The notes beneath the pieces were generated by a model that was not told the DNA's origin, made no database searches, and saw only the letters and a list, made by a program, of their open reading frames with translations. The position numbers and the translations under genes are program-made. 22,587 nt of DNA from Richelia sp. UBA3308 (GTDB taxonomy: Bacteria; Cyanobacteriota; Cyanobacteriia; Cyanobacteriales; Nostocaceae): contig DESS01000221.1 of the NCBI GenBank assembly GCA_002361335.1, forward strand, positions 2,682 through 25,268, written 5' to 3'. Below are positions 1-7,762 of this stretch, in pieces; position 1 is the stretch's first letter; each line of letters starts with the position of its first letter.

Positions 1-70
1 AAGGAGTAAGGAGTAAGGAGTAAAGAGTAACGAGTAACGAGTAACGAATAACGAGTAACGAGTAACAACT
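1..70. repeat. Heptamer tandem repeat array (STRR-type), array 1
   Basis: Ten consecutive 7-base units are readable from base 1, beginning with AAGGAGT (three times) and drifting to AACGAGT; consensus AACGAGT with single-base changes. It probably continues left of the window. Short tandemly repeated repetitive (STRR) heptamers are a known feature of heterocystous cyanobacterial genomes. The array ends about 10 bases before the dehydrogenase start codon, so it occupies the place where that gene's promoter or leader should be. The same heptamer in opposite orientation lies at 1801-1870. Confidence 0.9.
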
Positions 71-79
71 AAATTTATA

Positions 80-1108
80 ATGCTAGCTGCATTGCTTTAC
101 GGTAAAGAAGATTTACGTCTAGAGACAGTTGACGATCCGACTCCTATTGATGGTGAAGTTGTAATTAAGGTAGGTGCAGCAACTACTTGTGGTACGGATC
201 TAAAAGTCTGGCGACGCGGTGGTCATGCGAAAATGCTTAAACCACCTACTCTTTTCGGTCATGAAGCTGCAGGAGAAATTGTCGCCTTAGGCAAAGGTGT
301 CACCGGTTGGAAAATTGGCGATCGCGTTGTTGCAAATAATTCGGCTCCATGCATGAATTGTTTTTTTTGTCAACGTCAAGAATATTCTTTGTGTCCAAAT
401 TTAACTTGGAATAATGGGACTTTTGCTGAATATATAAAAATTCCAGTGCCGATTGTAGAACATAATCTGTTGTTAATTCCCGATGATTTGCCAGTAGAAT
501 TAGCCGCGATGACGGAACCTTTAGCTTGTGTGCTGCATGGAGTAGCCCGTTCTAATGTCAAAATAGGGGATAGAGTGGCGGTTTTGGGAGATGGAGCAAT
601 TGGGTTAATGTTTGTTGCCAAGTTAGCTTGTGATTATTCTGCTCAAGTATTGTTATTTGGTGGTAGCGAGCAAAGATTGCAAATAGGAGAAAAGTTGGGT
701 GCAGCAAAGACTTTCAATTATCATCAAACAGTTGATATACCCGCAACAGTCAAAGAATTTACTGATAATTGGGGTGCGGATGTAGTCATAGAAGCAACAG
801 GTGTTCCTAGAGCCTGGGAAACAGCAATTAACTGCGCTCGCCCTGGGGCTACAGTTAATTTATTCGGTGGATGTCCAAAAAATACAAGCATAACTGTCAA
901 TACAGAAGAACTGCATTACAGCGAGCTGACATTAAAAGGAGTTTTTCATAATACACCCAAATATGTCAGAGAAGCACTATCATTAATTGCCAGTCGTAAA
1001 ATACCCTTCGAGTTATTAGTGAGCGAAAATCGTCAATTAAAAGATTTAGAACAAGTATTTCAGGATATGGGGCAACGGAAAGTAATTAAAGTCGCAATCA
1101 AAAGTTAA
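80..1108 (+). CDS. Zinc-binding medium-chain alcohol/polyol dehydrogenase (MDR family)
   Basis: A complete 342-residue member of the zinc-dependent medium-chain dehydrogenase superfamily, which oxidises alcohols or polyols with NAD(P). The N-terminal GroES-like domain carries the probable catalytic zinc ligands C37 (TTCGTD), H61-E62 (GHEAAGE) and E146 (EPLAC). Four cysteines C91, C94, C97 and C105 form the structural zinc lobe. The Rossmann domain shows GDGAIG at 170-175. Length is normal for threonine/sorbitol-dehydrogenase-like members (about 340-350). The substrate cannot be read from sequence. The start at 80 is the only ATG that keeps the family N terminus; no Shine-Dalgarno sequence is visible because the heptamer array sits immediately upstream. 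The next gene follows in the same direction after 95 bases. Confidence 0.9.
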   Translation: MLAALLYGKEDLRLETVDDPTPIDGEVVIKVGAATTCGTDLKVWRRGGHAKMLKPPTLFGHEAAGEIVALGKGVTGWKIGDRVVANNSAPCMNCFFCQRQEYSLCPNLTWNNGTFAEYIKIPVPIVEHNLLLIPDDLPVELAAMTEPLACVLHGVARSNVKIGDRVAVLGDGAIGLMFVAKLACDYSAQVLLFGGSEQRLQIGEKLGAAKTFNYHQTVDIPATVKEFTDNWGADVVIEATGVPRAWETAINCARPGATVNLFGGCPKNTSITVNTEELHYSELTLKGVFHNTPKYVREALSLIASRKIPFELLVSENRQLKDLEQVFQDMGQRKVIKVAIKS

Positions 1109-1203
1109 TTTTCTCCCCATCTACCCATCCTGATTTTTCAACTGAACGTTAATTAAATCAAAAAAAAGGGAAGTCTATATGTAGAAACTTTCAAAACTGA
1201 AAA

Positions 1204-1794
1204 ATGCAAAAAAAATTCCTATTGCAATTTTTAACTTTATCATTACCATTTTTATTTAACCATGGTATGGCTACCGCTTTACCTGGACAATCTACAGAAG
1301 AAGTAGAAACTTGGATTCAAGCACATCCGACATTAAGCCCTGGCAGTGGCGAACGCTTTTTGGTAACAAAAACCGATACGGCAGCTCAAAGATTCAGTTT
1401 CCAAGCAATGGTATCACCACCGGGTAGATTAACTTTTTCTAAAAATCGCAGCCAAATTCGCACCGAACGTATCTCTATGTATGATGCAATTAATGGTGTG
1501 AGTTTAGATAGATTGAAAGAGTCTTTACGGGTAATCTACGGCTTAGATATTTATCAAGATTTAAAAGGCGCTCAAGTGATTTACGAATATCCGAATCAAA
1601 GCGCAATTAATGAAGCACGTTTTGCCAAAACCCCGGTTAGAGAAGCTTTGAGTGGAGAATTACGTGTTGGTTTGCGCTATGCTTATTGGATGGAGATTGC
1701 ACAAGCTAAAAACGGTAAAGCTTTTACTGGTCAAATGACGGTTTTTCTCAAATCTGATTTGGATAAGTTAGAAGAAGAATTACGAAATCGTTAG
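1204..1794 (+). CDS. Small exported protein of unknown function
   Basis: A 196-residue protein whose first 25 or so residues form a signal peptide: KK at positions 3-4, a hydrophobic run (LLQFLTLSLPFLF) and a likely cleavage near MATA-LPG. The mature part is polar, without further membrane segments or cysteines, and ends in an acidic/basic helix. I do not recognise the family; it resembles conserved cyanobacterial periplasmic hypothetical proteins only in general character. No clear ribosome-binding site precedes the ATG. A GGGAAG followed by an ATG-TAG start-stop pair lies about 25 bases upstream. The stop codon is followed within 7 bases by heptamer array 2. It could be co-transcribed with the dehydrogenase, but nothing in its sequence proves a shared role. 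Confidence 0.75.
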   Translation: MQKKFLLQFLTLSLPFLFNHGMATALPGQSTEEVETWIQAHPTLSPGSGERFLVTKTDTAAQRFSFQAMVSPPGRLTFSKNRSQIRTERISMYDAINGVSLDRLKESLRVIYGLDIYQDLKGAQVIYEYPNQSAINEARFAKTPVREALSGELRVGLRYAYWMEIAQAKNGKAFTGQMTVFLKSDLDKLEEELRNR

Positions 1795-1800
1795 TTATTA

Positions 1801-1870
1801 CTCGTTACTCGTTACTCCTTACTCGTTACTCTTTAGTTGTTACTCATTAGTTATTAGTTGTTAGTTGTTA
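1801..1870. repeat. Heptamer tandem repeat array (STRR-type), array 2, inverted relative to array 1
   Basis: Ten 7-base units in register: CTCGTTA twice, then CTCCTTA, CTCGTTA, CTCTTTA, GTTGTTA, CTCATTA, GTTATTA and GTTGTTA twice. CTCGTTA is the reverse complement of TAACGAG, the unit of array 1 in a different phase, so arrays 1 and 2 are oppositely oriented and bracket the two genes between them. The array fills the gap between the convergent genes ending at 1794 (plus) and 1915 (minus). Confidence 0.9.
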
Positions 1871-1914
1871 ATGATAATTATCTACTAACAACTATCTACT
1901 ATCTGCATTACCAA

Positions 1915-4590
1915 TTACTGACAACTCAAACCAAAATTAGGATAACCACCTTCTGATGATTCGGCTACTAAGAAAATGTCCCCATTCTCATCCTTAACAA
2001 ATTTCTGTGCTTCCACAATTTTTGTTCTGACAACTTTTTCCTCCTGATTCCCTACTGTTTCACTTCGATTTTCCGACGGTAAATCAACCCAACTGGTAAT
2101 TACTCCCAAATTCCTTAAAGGTTGGTAGGGATTTAACGGTAAACCTCCCCTCCCGGTGGAGATAAAACTACTAGCATTTTGCGCTCCCCTGGGAGTACAA
2201 GTTTGGGAAATTAGTTGTGATGCATCTACGAGATTATTCGGTAGTTCGATTAAACCACGATTTGGGTCAACATCGGGAGTATTTAGTACAATAGAACCAG
2301 CTTCACCGAATTGAGAACTTGCATCAATATCATTAGTTGTGTTAGTTTCCCTAGAATTACCAACCTCGAGATTATATATACCCACAGCATTAATATTAAT
2401 TGCACCACCTTGACCGGTGAAAGCATTTGCTGTAATGTCACTATTTTCATTGGGAAAGGCTACCACAAAACCATCTTCCATATTGATATCAATATTTCCT
2501 CCATCACCACCTTTTTGGGCACTTCCTGCAGTGGTAGAAATAGAACTGCGATCGCGTAATATTAATAAATCTTTTAAATCAAGATTGATATTACCACCAT
2601 TCCCGGAATTACTCTGAGCATTGAGTTTACTACCGTTAATTAAAGAAATATTTTCAGCATTGATATTTATATTTCCAGCACCTCTAGCAGCATCGGTAGA
2701 ATTAACACTTGCTACAGCAACTTGAGCTTGATTATCCACGGTTAAATTATCAGTGGTAATATTTATAGAACCACCTTTACCAGTAGCATCAGGAACACTG
2801 AAAAAATTTGTACCCGGGAAACCACCAGAAGCACTCAAAATAGAACTAGGGAAAAGTTGATCTTTAGAGATACCCGATAGTGAAATATTTTTCGCATTAA
2901 TTGTAAGAGTGCTAGCATCACCGCTACCTAAAGTAGAAGTTTCAACCAGCCCACCATCGTTTATATTTAAGTTATTAGTTGTAATAGTTAGAGGTGCAGC
3001 ATTACCCGAAGAATTAGCCTCGGTACTTGCCAATATACCACTGTTAATAATGGGTTTGTCAGGGAGAGTAATAATTTCTCCGTTTTCATCTAATGCAATT
3101 CCAGATATATTAATATTTTCTGCGTTAACTATTATCTCTCCAGCAGCACCATTAACAAAAGTTCTAGAACTAATTTGTGCTCCATTAAATAAATCTAACT
3201 GATCGCTGTCAATTTTAATTGTACCAGCAGCACCCGCTCCCCTTGTTTGTGCAAAAATACCGCTACCGCTTTTTGTATTTGAGACTCCCGTAGCAGTTAA
3301 AGATTCTTTTGCGACTATATAAATATTTCCTCCTTTCCCTGATGCAGCGGTAATAGATGATATTTGTGAACCATTTTGTAGAGATAATTTTTGCGTGTCA
3401 ATATTAATATCTCCACCTTTTCCCGTACTGCGCGTATTTGTAATAATACCTGAATTAGAATCAGAAAATTCTATAGTTTTAGCTTTAACTTGTATATCAC
3501 TACCAATTCCAGAAGAGAGATTATTGCTAAATATAAATGCTCCATCTTCAATCAACAATTTATTGGCAGAAATAAACAAATTTGTCCCTTCACCAGAAGC
3601 ATTATTTGCCATCTGTAAAAAGAAAGCACTCCTAGAAGATAATTCAAAATTTTCTCTAGTATTTATATTGATATTGCTACCTTTACCTTGATTAGAAATA
3701 ACAGATGCAATTTGCGAACGTTCTGCTATTTTTAGATTTCGAGAATTAATTGCGGCATCTCCACCAACATCTCCACTCACATTAATACCGGAAGCTTGAG
3801 ATAATTGAATATCACCCAATTCTTCTATTCCTTCATATCCCAAAGCAAAGCCCGATTCTATTGATTTTAAGCTTACCATTACCGGACTTAAAACACTACC
3901 CAATTCTACCCTGCCATCTAGAGCAAAAAGAAAACCATTAGTTAACTCCACATCACCAGCTACAAGTGCTAATGTTTTTCCAGGTTGTACGGCTAAACCC
4001 ACACCATTTGCTTGAGATTGATTAATAATAGCACCGGGATTAGAACCAAACTGCAAACCAAGGGGTACATTAATTGTTAATAATGGTTGATTATCTACAG
4101 GATTAACAGCACTAAATTCAGTAGCATTTTCAAAGATGAAACTTTCAGCAGTACTAGCAATAAAAGAACCACCAAGATTTAAACTAGCATTTTTACCAAA
4201 AACAATTCCACTGGGATTAATTAAAAATAAATTAGCAGAACTTGCAGCACCATTATTTTGTAAAACTTCGATTACACCATCAATATTTGACGGAAGTTTA
4301 CCAGTAACTCGAGAAAGAATATTAGCAATATCGGGATTATGTCGAAAAGAAGCAATATTTCCACTATTGATAGAAAATTCTTGAAAACTATGAAATAAAT
4401 TATTACCTGCTTGAGTTCCTCCGGTAATAACTGAGGTGTTATTATTTTGATTTACTAAAGTAGGATTAGGTAAAGTCTGGTCTGGAATTACTTGGGCTTT
4501 TGATAACGGAATATTGGCGAGTAAATTAATGCATAAATTAGCAGTAAAAAACAATGGAATAAATGATTTTTTTTTATGAAAATTAAGCAT
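1915..4590 (-). CDS. Filamentous haemagglutinin-like exoprotein (two-partner secretion, TpsA-type)
   Basis: An 891-residue exported protein. Residues 1-33 are a signal peptide with a lysine-rich N-region (HKKK) and probable cleavage after SKA-Q. Residues about 34-165 are the haemagglutination-activity/TPS domain used for export through an outer-membrane TpsB pore; NPSGIVFG at 125-132 is its signature. The middle is rich in G-x-I-x-I strands typical of a right-handed beta-helix. The C-terminal part holds the pattern common in cyanobacterial members: IELPNNLVDASQ, a cysteine, then STGRGGLPLNPYQPL. The protein ends in NFGLSCQ. Length is in the usual range for the cyanobacterial family. No TpsB partner is in the window. 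No strong Shine-Dalgarno sequence precedes the ATG. Likely role is surface adhesion or aggregation; this is inferred from the family. Confidence 0.9.
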   Translation of the reverse strand: MLNFHKKKSFIPLFFTANLCINLLANIPLSKAQVIPDQTLPNPTLVNQNNNTSVITGGTQAGNNLFHSFQEFSINSGNIASFRHNPDIANILSRVTGKLPSNIDGVIEVLQNNGAASSANLFLINPSGIVFGKNASLNLGGSFIASTAESFIFENATEFSAVNPVDNQPLLTINVPLGLQFGSNPGAIINQSQANGVGLAVQPGKTLALVAGDVELTNGFLFALDGRVELGSVLSPVMVSLKSIESGFALGYEGIEELGDIQLSQASGINVSGDVGGDAAINSRNLKIAERSQIASVISNQGKGSNININTRENFELSSRSAFFLQMANNASGEGTNLFISANKLLIEDGAFIFSNNLSSGIGSDIQVKAKTIEFSDSNSGIITNTRSTGKGGDINIDTQKLSLQNGSQISSITAASGKGGNIYIVAKESLTATGVSNTKSGSGIFAQTRGAGAAGTIKIDSDQLDLFNGAQISSRTFVNGAAGEIIVNAENINISGIALDENGEIITLPDKPIINSGILASTEANSSGNAAPLTITTNNLNINDGGLVETSTLGSGDASTLTINAKNISLSGISKDQLFPSSILSASGGFPGTNFFSVPDATGKGGSINITTDNLTVDNQAQVAVASVNSTDAARGAGNININAENISLINGSKLNAQSNSGNGGNINLDLKDLLILRDRSSISTTAGSAQKGGDGGNIDINMEDGFVVAFPNENSDITANAFTGQGGAININAVGIYNLEVGNSRETNTTNDIDASSQFGEAGSIVLNTPDVDPNRGLIELPNNLVDASQLISQTCTPRGAQNASSFISTGRGGLPLNPYQPLRNLGVITSWVDLPSENRSETVGNQEEKVVRTKIVEAQKFVKDENGDIFLVAESSEGGYPNFGLSCQ

Positions 4591-4631
4591 ATTTAGAATT
4601 CAATTAATTTTAACTAAAAATTATTCATGTA

Positions 4632-4654
4632 GAGACGTAGCAATGCTACGTCTC
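4632..4654. repeat. Perfect inverted repeat, 11-bp arms
   Basis: GAGACGTAGCA at 4632-4642 and its exact reverse complement TGCTACGTCTC at 4644-4654 are separated by one A. It lies in the gap upstream of the haemagglutinin-like gene (4590, minus) and downstream of the RTX gene. There is no T-run on either side, so it does not look like a standard intrinsic terminator. Similar GAGACGT palindromes are, from memory, dispersed repeats in Nostocales; an operator is the alternative. Confidence 0.75.
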
Positions 4655-4713
4655 CAACAATTTGAAATGAAAACTATTTGATTCAATTAATTGGATACCA
4701 ATCAAATATCTCC

Positions 4714-4762
4714 CTACTCACTACTCACTACTCACTACTCACTATTCCCTACTCACTACTAA
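4714..4762. repeat. Heptamer tandem repeat array (STRR-type), array 3
   Basis: Seven 7-base units: CTACTCA four times, CTATTCC, CTACTCA, CTACTAA. The unit differs from that of arrays 1 and 2 but has the same period and similar composition. It sits about 44 bases downstream of the RTX gene stop codon on the minus strand and upstream of the haemagglutinin-like gene. Confidence 0.85.
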
Positions 4763-4805
4763 CTTGTCCTAACTAGCATTTTCAACGCTTACCGACTTAG
4801 TAGTA

Positions 4806-6284
4806 TTAAACTAAAACAATATCTCTACCTGCATCAAAATCAGTACCGAATGAAAGAGTTGCAAACTGTCTTGCTGAAATATTATCAGTAGGTGAAGCAT
4901 CAAAAAACAACCCACCAGTGATAATATTGTAGGAAAATTGACTAGTATCGCTAGCACCAAAACCTACTTTTGAAATTTCAATTTTATCCCCTTCATACCA
5001 TTTAAAATCAGTAATCGTATCAATCCCTTGGTAAGAAAATTCAAAAACGAAAGTATCAGAACCATTTCCACCTATTAAGGTATCTTCACCACCACCACCG
5101 CTTAAAGTATCATTACCACCTTTACCTATAAGACGATTATTTTGGTAATTCCCGTAAATTTTATTATCGACATAATTACCAGTACCATTCAGAGCATCTC
5201 CTTTTAAATAAAGATAATCCAAACCAGTAGATTCTTTTAGATCAAAACTAACAGAAGACTCTACAGTTTCTATACCCGTTCGTGGTGATTCGATTATTAC
5301 GTCACCAAGGTTATCGACTATATAAATATCATTACCATTACCACCATCTAAGGTATCAGCCCCAATTCCTCCATCAAGGGTATCATTACCATCTTTACCT
5401 TTAAGAAAATTATCTAAATGATTACCGTAAATTTTATTATTGAGATTATTGCCAGTACCTTTAATTGCATTTCCCTTTAAATAAAGATGATCTAACCCAG
5501 AACCATCTTTTAAATCCCAATTGATGGAAGATTCTACAGTTTCTATACCAGTTCGTGGTGATTCGATAATTACGTCACGAAGGTTATCGACTACATAAAC
5601 ATCATAACCGTAACCACCGTCTAAGATATCAGCCCCACTTCCTCCATCAAGGTAATCATTACCATTCTCACCATACAGGGAGTCATTTCCTTCACCCCCT
5701 ATAAGAACATCGTTGCCTTCTCCACCCCGAATATTATCGTTACCTTGTCGCCCAAAAACAATATCATTACCTTTTCCGGCATTTACTGTATCATCACCTT
5801 TACCATCGCCATCATCAGCAAACACAATATCTTTTTTATTATCTGTTGAATCAATTTGACTTAACTCATTTACTTTATTGCTAGGGTTATCAACATCGTA
5901 AATTAAAAAATAAGCTTTTTGATATACGGCTTGAGTTCGAGAACTATTCTGTAATTTTATTTTTATTGTTGTATTTTCATCTAGATTATCGTCAAAAGAA
6001 TAAATTTCTTGACTAAAACCAAAGTTTGAACCACCATCAATATTTATAGGAACCAGAAAATCTCCATTATCCCAATTCCTTACTAAATAACGTGCTTTAT
6101 TTGGTTCATTAAAATTATAAAAAAATGTAAAAAATTCCTCCTTATCTTTTTTCTCTATGCTAGATGTGTCGAAATCAACATTTTCTTGTAATCCTGTTCC
6201 ATCAAATTCAATTAAATAACCACTTGTACCTCCAATACCAGGTTCACCCCATATCGGATAGTCCATGTCAATCATGTAAGACAT
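4806..6284 (-). CDS. RTX-type calcium-binding repeat protein
   Basis: A 492-residue protein with three blocks of haemolysin-type nonapeptide repeats (GGxGxDxxx) at about 164-227, 294-319 and 385-412. These fold as a calcium-filled beta-roll outside the cell, and such proteins are normally exported unprocessed by type I secretion. There is no N-terminal signal peptide, in agreement with that. Residues 1-150 form an unrecognised domain. Between the RTX blocks a 91-residue module is duplicated (217-307 and 308-398): DxYxVDN, then VIIESPRTGIETVESS, then LDxLYLKG and GTGN, then another GGxGxD block. The C terminus (DTITDF, GDKIEIS, hydrophobic end) is typical of cyanobacterial RTX proteins. An AGAGGGG upstream of ATG 6284 supports this start. 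No protease or lipase domain is visible. Confidence 0.88.
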   Translation of the reverse strand: MSYMIDMDYPIWGEPGIGGTSGYLIEFDGTGLQENVDFDTSSIEKKDKEEFFTFFYNFNEPNKARYLVRNWDNGDFLVPINIDGGSNFGFSQEIYSFDDNLDENTTIKIKLQNSSRTQAVYQKAYFLIYDVDNPSNKVNELSQIDSTDNKKDIVFADDGDGKGDDTVNAGKGNDIVFGRQGNDNIRGGEGNDVLIGGEGNDSLYGENGNDYLDGGSGADILDGGYGYDVYVVDNLRDVIIESPRTGIETVESSINWDLKDGSGLDHLYLKGNAIKGTGNNLNNKIYGNHLDNFLKGKDGNDTLDGGIGADTLDGGNGNDIYIVDNLGDVIIESPRTGIETVESSVSFDLKESTGLDYLYLKGDALNGTGNYVDNKIYGNYQNNRLIGKGGNDTLSGGGGEDTLIGGNGSDTFVFEFSYQGIDTITDFKWYEGDKIEISKVGFGASDTSQFSYNIITGGLFFDASPTDNISARQFATLSFGTDFDAGRDIVLV

Positions 6285-6467
6285 AATTTTCCCCTCTTAT
6301 CATGTAAATTTATTGAAAGAAATCATCAAATTGCAACATTTCTGATACATCTGACTTTGCAAAAGTTGATTTTTAATCCAATCACCTACTTATACGATGG
6401 TTTTTTTTAACTTATGCACTCAGATGCTCCCAGGAAATAAAATAATCAACTATAAAACTAGAGAAAG

Positions 6468-6603
6468 AGTAACTGCTGCCGTCGGCAGCACTGATATCCT
6501 TTCGGGATACATCGGAATTATCAAAAAATTAGCTAAAAAAAACTCTGCATCGCGAGGCAGTTACCTCCGCGCCCCGAGGCTGTAAATATATACAATCCCG
6601 ATG
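6468..6603. repeat. GC-rich hairpin cluster (probable palindromic repeat element)
   Basis: Several stems follow each other: TGCTGCCG-T-CGGCAGCA (6474-6490, perfect), TATCC-TTTCG-GGATA (6495-6509), GCGAGG with CCTC(C)GC (6552-6570) and GCC-CCGA-GGC (6571-6580). Longer pairings are also possible: GTAACTGC near 6469 with GCAGTTAC near 6558, and CATCGG near 6510 with CCGATG near 6598. On the minus strand the 6552-6570 hairpin is followed after 9 bases by T8 (complement of 6535-6542), so it could terminate minus-strand transcripts. The GC-rich make-up in AT-rich surroundings suggests a dispersed intergenic repeat; an RNA element is the alternative. Confidence 0.55.
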
Positions 6604-6876
6604 CCAACGTATTTGATATGACTTCTCCTAAACCTAGTACATTTACTTATGTACATTGGACGCGATTATCTTCAATACAAAAAACCCGAAACGCTTATTA
6701 TAAAAGGATTATGAAGCATTTTATTTGCATAAAATCACCTTCTACAATTATTTTTCCCCTTGAGAATAGCTCCATAGACGCTTTTTTTCAACTATTTAAT
6801 TAGTATACTTAAGTAAGTTGGCGCAAAAAAATATCACTATGTTAAGAAAAGTGAATTAAGGTCAAAACCTTATACC

Positions 6877-6894
6877 TCTTGCATGACAGCAAGA
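6877..6894 (-). terminator. Stem-loop downstream of the 116-residue gene
   Basis: TCTTGC (6877-6882) pairs exactly with GCAAGA (6889-6894) around a 6-base loop, starting 38 bases past the minus-strand stop codon at 6932. No U-tract follows, so it is at best a weak terminator or an RNA-stabilising hairpin. Confidence 0.3.
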
Positions 6895-6931
6895 CAGCCT
6901 GATCTAAACTATAATTTTTCAAATGACCTAC

Positions 6932-7282
6932 TTATTGATGTACATTGTGCCATTCACCAGAGAAAATACTTTCCACAGCATTTGCAATTCTTAACAAATC
7001 TTCTTTAAATAATGGAGGCCAATCTACACCAGCTTTCTGCCCTGCTGCGAATAACTGTTGGGTTTTTACAGTTAATAAATATAAAGCATAAATTAGTTCT
7101 CTTTCAAGACGATTATCATTTTTAAGAGCTTCAAATATAACTTTTAATGCTAACAAAATCGAGGTAATTTGACCGGGAATAGGCGGTTTTCCTTGTTGCA
7201 TTCGCATCAATAGCCCATCTGAGTTATTTTCCCTTACGATAGTTTGATTTAAAACAAATTGATGAGCGGTTTCGTAGTTCAT
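6932..7282 (-). CDS. Conserved hypothetical protein, 116 residues
   Basis: A soluble, mostly helical protein without signal peptide, membrane segment or metal-binding cysteines. Notable stretches are QGKPPIPGQITSILLALK, LERELIYALYLL and AGVDWPPL. The amino-acid pattern has the regular hydrophobic spacing of a real protein, and the frame uses codons like its neighbours. I recall similar short cyanobacterial proteins of unknown function but cannot assign a family. It lies downstream of, and in the same direction as, the broken response regulator at 7376-7762, so both may once have shared a transcript. Confidence 0.7.
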   Translation of the reverse strand: MNYETAHQFVLNQTIVRENNSDGLLMRMQQGKPPIPGQITSILLALKVIFEALKNDNRLERELIYALYLLTVKTQQLFAAGQKAGVDWPPLFKEDLLRIANAVESIFSGEWHNVHQ

Positions 7283-7375
7283 TCTTAACCGTGATAGATA
7301 ATAAGCTTTGACAAACCAATACTATAGTAGGCGTTGCAGTTAGGAATTACACTACTTTACCTGAACGTAATGATC

Positions 7376-7762
7376 TCACGGGTCGGCACACAGTTTGTTA
7401 AGAATATTGCCAAGGTGGGTTTTAACGGTTCCAACTGTGATATATAGTTGTTCGGCAATCTTTCCGTTGCTGCAACCAGCTACAATTAATTGTAGAATTT
7501 CTAATTCTGTTTGAGTTAGAGGATAAATTTGTAAAACTTTCTTATATTCGCCAGAAAGGGCTTCAATTTTAATTGTTTAAGACTGTGGGAAGATTTGGTT
7601 ATCAGAGGTTTCCTGTGTTATCTGATGTAATACTATATTAGCGATCGCCGGATCTATCCAAGAGTTTCGGGTGTATGTTGGGTAAATTGCTTGGAGCAGC
7701 CGATGAATGGTTGTATCTTTTACATAATAAGAATCAGCACCTGCCTCAAAATTAAAAAAAAC
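7376..7762 (-). pseudogene. Broken LuxR/NarL-family response regulator
   Basis: Reading the minus strand in one frame from 7762 down gives two recognisable pieces. First, the end of a receiver domain: AGADSYYVKDTTIHRLLQAI, then NSWIDPAIANIVL. Second, a LuxR-type helix-turn-helix: LTQTELEILQLIVAGCSNGK, then IAEQLYITVGTVKTHLGNIL and NKLCAD. The two are interrupted by an in-frame TAA at 7577-7579. The helix-turn-helix ends prematurely at TGA 7376-7378, just after CAD, where family members continue for a further helix. Two TAA codons at 7763-7768 cut off the 5' side, and the first two thirds of the receiver, including the phospho-acceptor Asp, is absent. The gene is therefore 5'-truncated, carries a nonsense codon and has lost its C terminus. 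It is too fragmented to be picked up as a normal open reading frame. Confidence 0.85.

Larger units (their letters stand above)
6285..6931. other. Intergenic region with structured elements, no credible gene
   Basis: This 647-base gap separates two minus-strand genes. It contains the hairpin cluster at 6468-6603 and a stem at 6877-6894. Two short plus-strand open frames (6397-6585 and 6618-6803) have no family resemblance; the first runs straight through the hairpin repeat, so I do not call them genes. Otherwise the sequence is AT-rich and without recognisable content. Confidence 0.6.

Noticed and set aside
1..70. CRISPR array
   Set aside because: The repeats are contiguous 7-mers without spacers, which is the STRR pattern, not repeat-spacer alternation; no cas genes are present.
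1176..1203. GGGAAG with an ATG-TAG start-stop pair as a regulatory minimal ORF
   Set aside because: One occurrence in AT-rich DNA with no further supporting feature; chance is sufficient.
2311..4384. Several plus-strand frames inside the haemagglutinin-like gene
   Set aside because: They are antisense to a repetitive beta-helix coding sequence and carry its complementary repeats; no independent protein features.
6397..6585. 62-codon plus-strand frame in the gap after the RTX gene
   Set aside because: It runs through the palindromic hairpin cluster, has no ribosome site and looks like a translated repeat.
6618..6803. 61-codon plus-strand frame
   Set aside because: No family character, no ribosome site, composition of AT-rich intergenic DNA.
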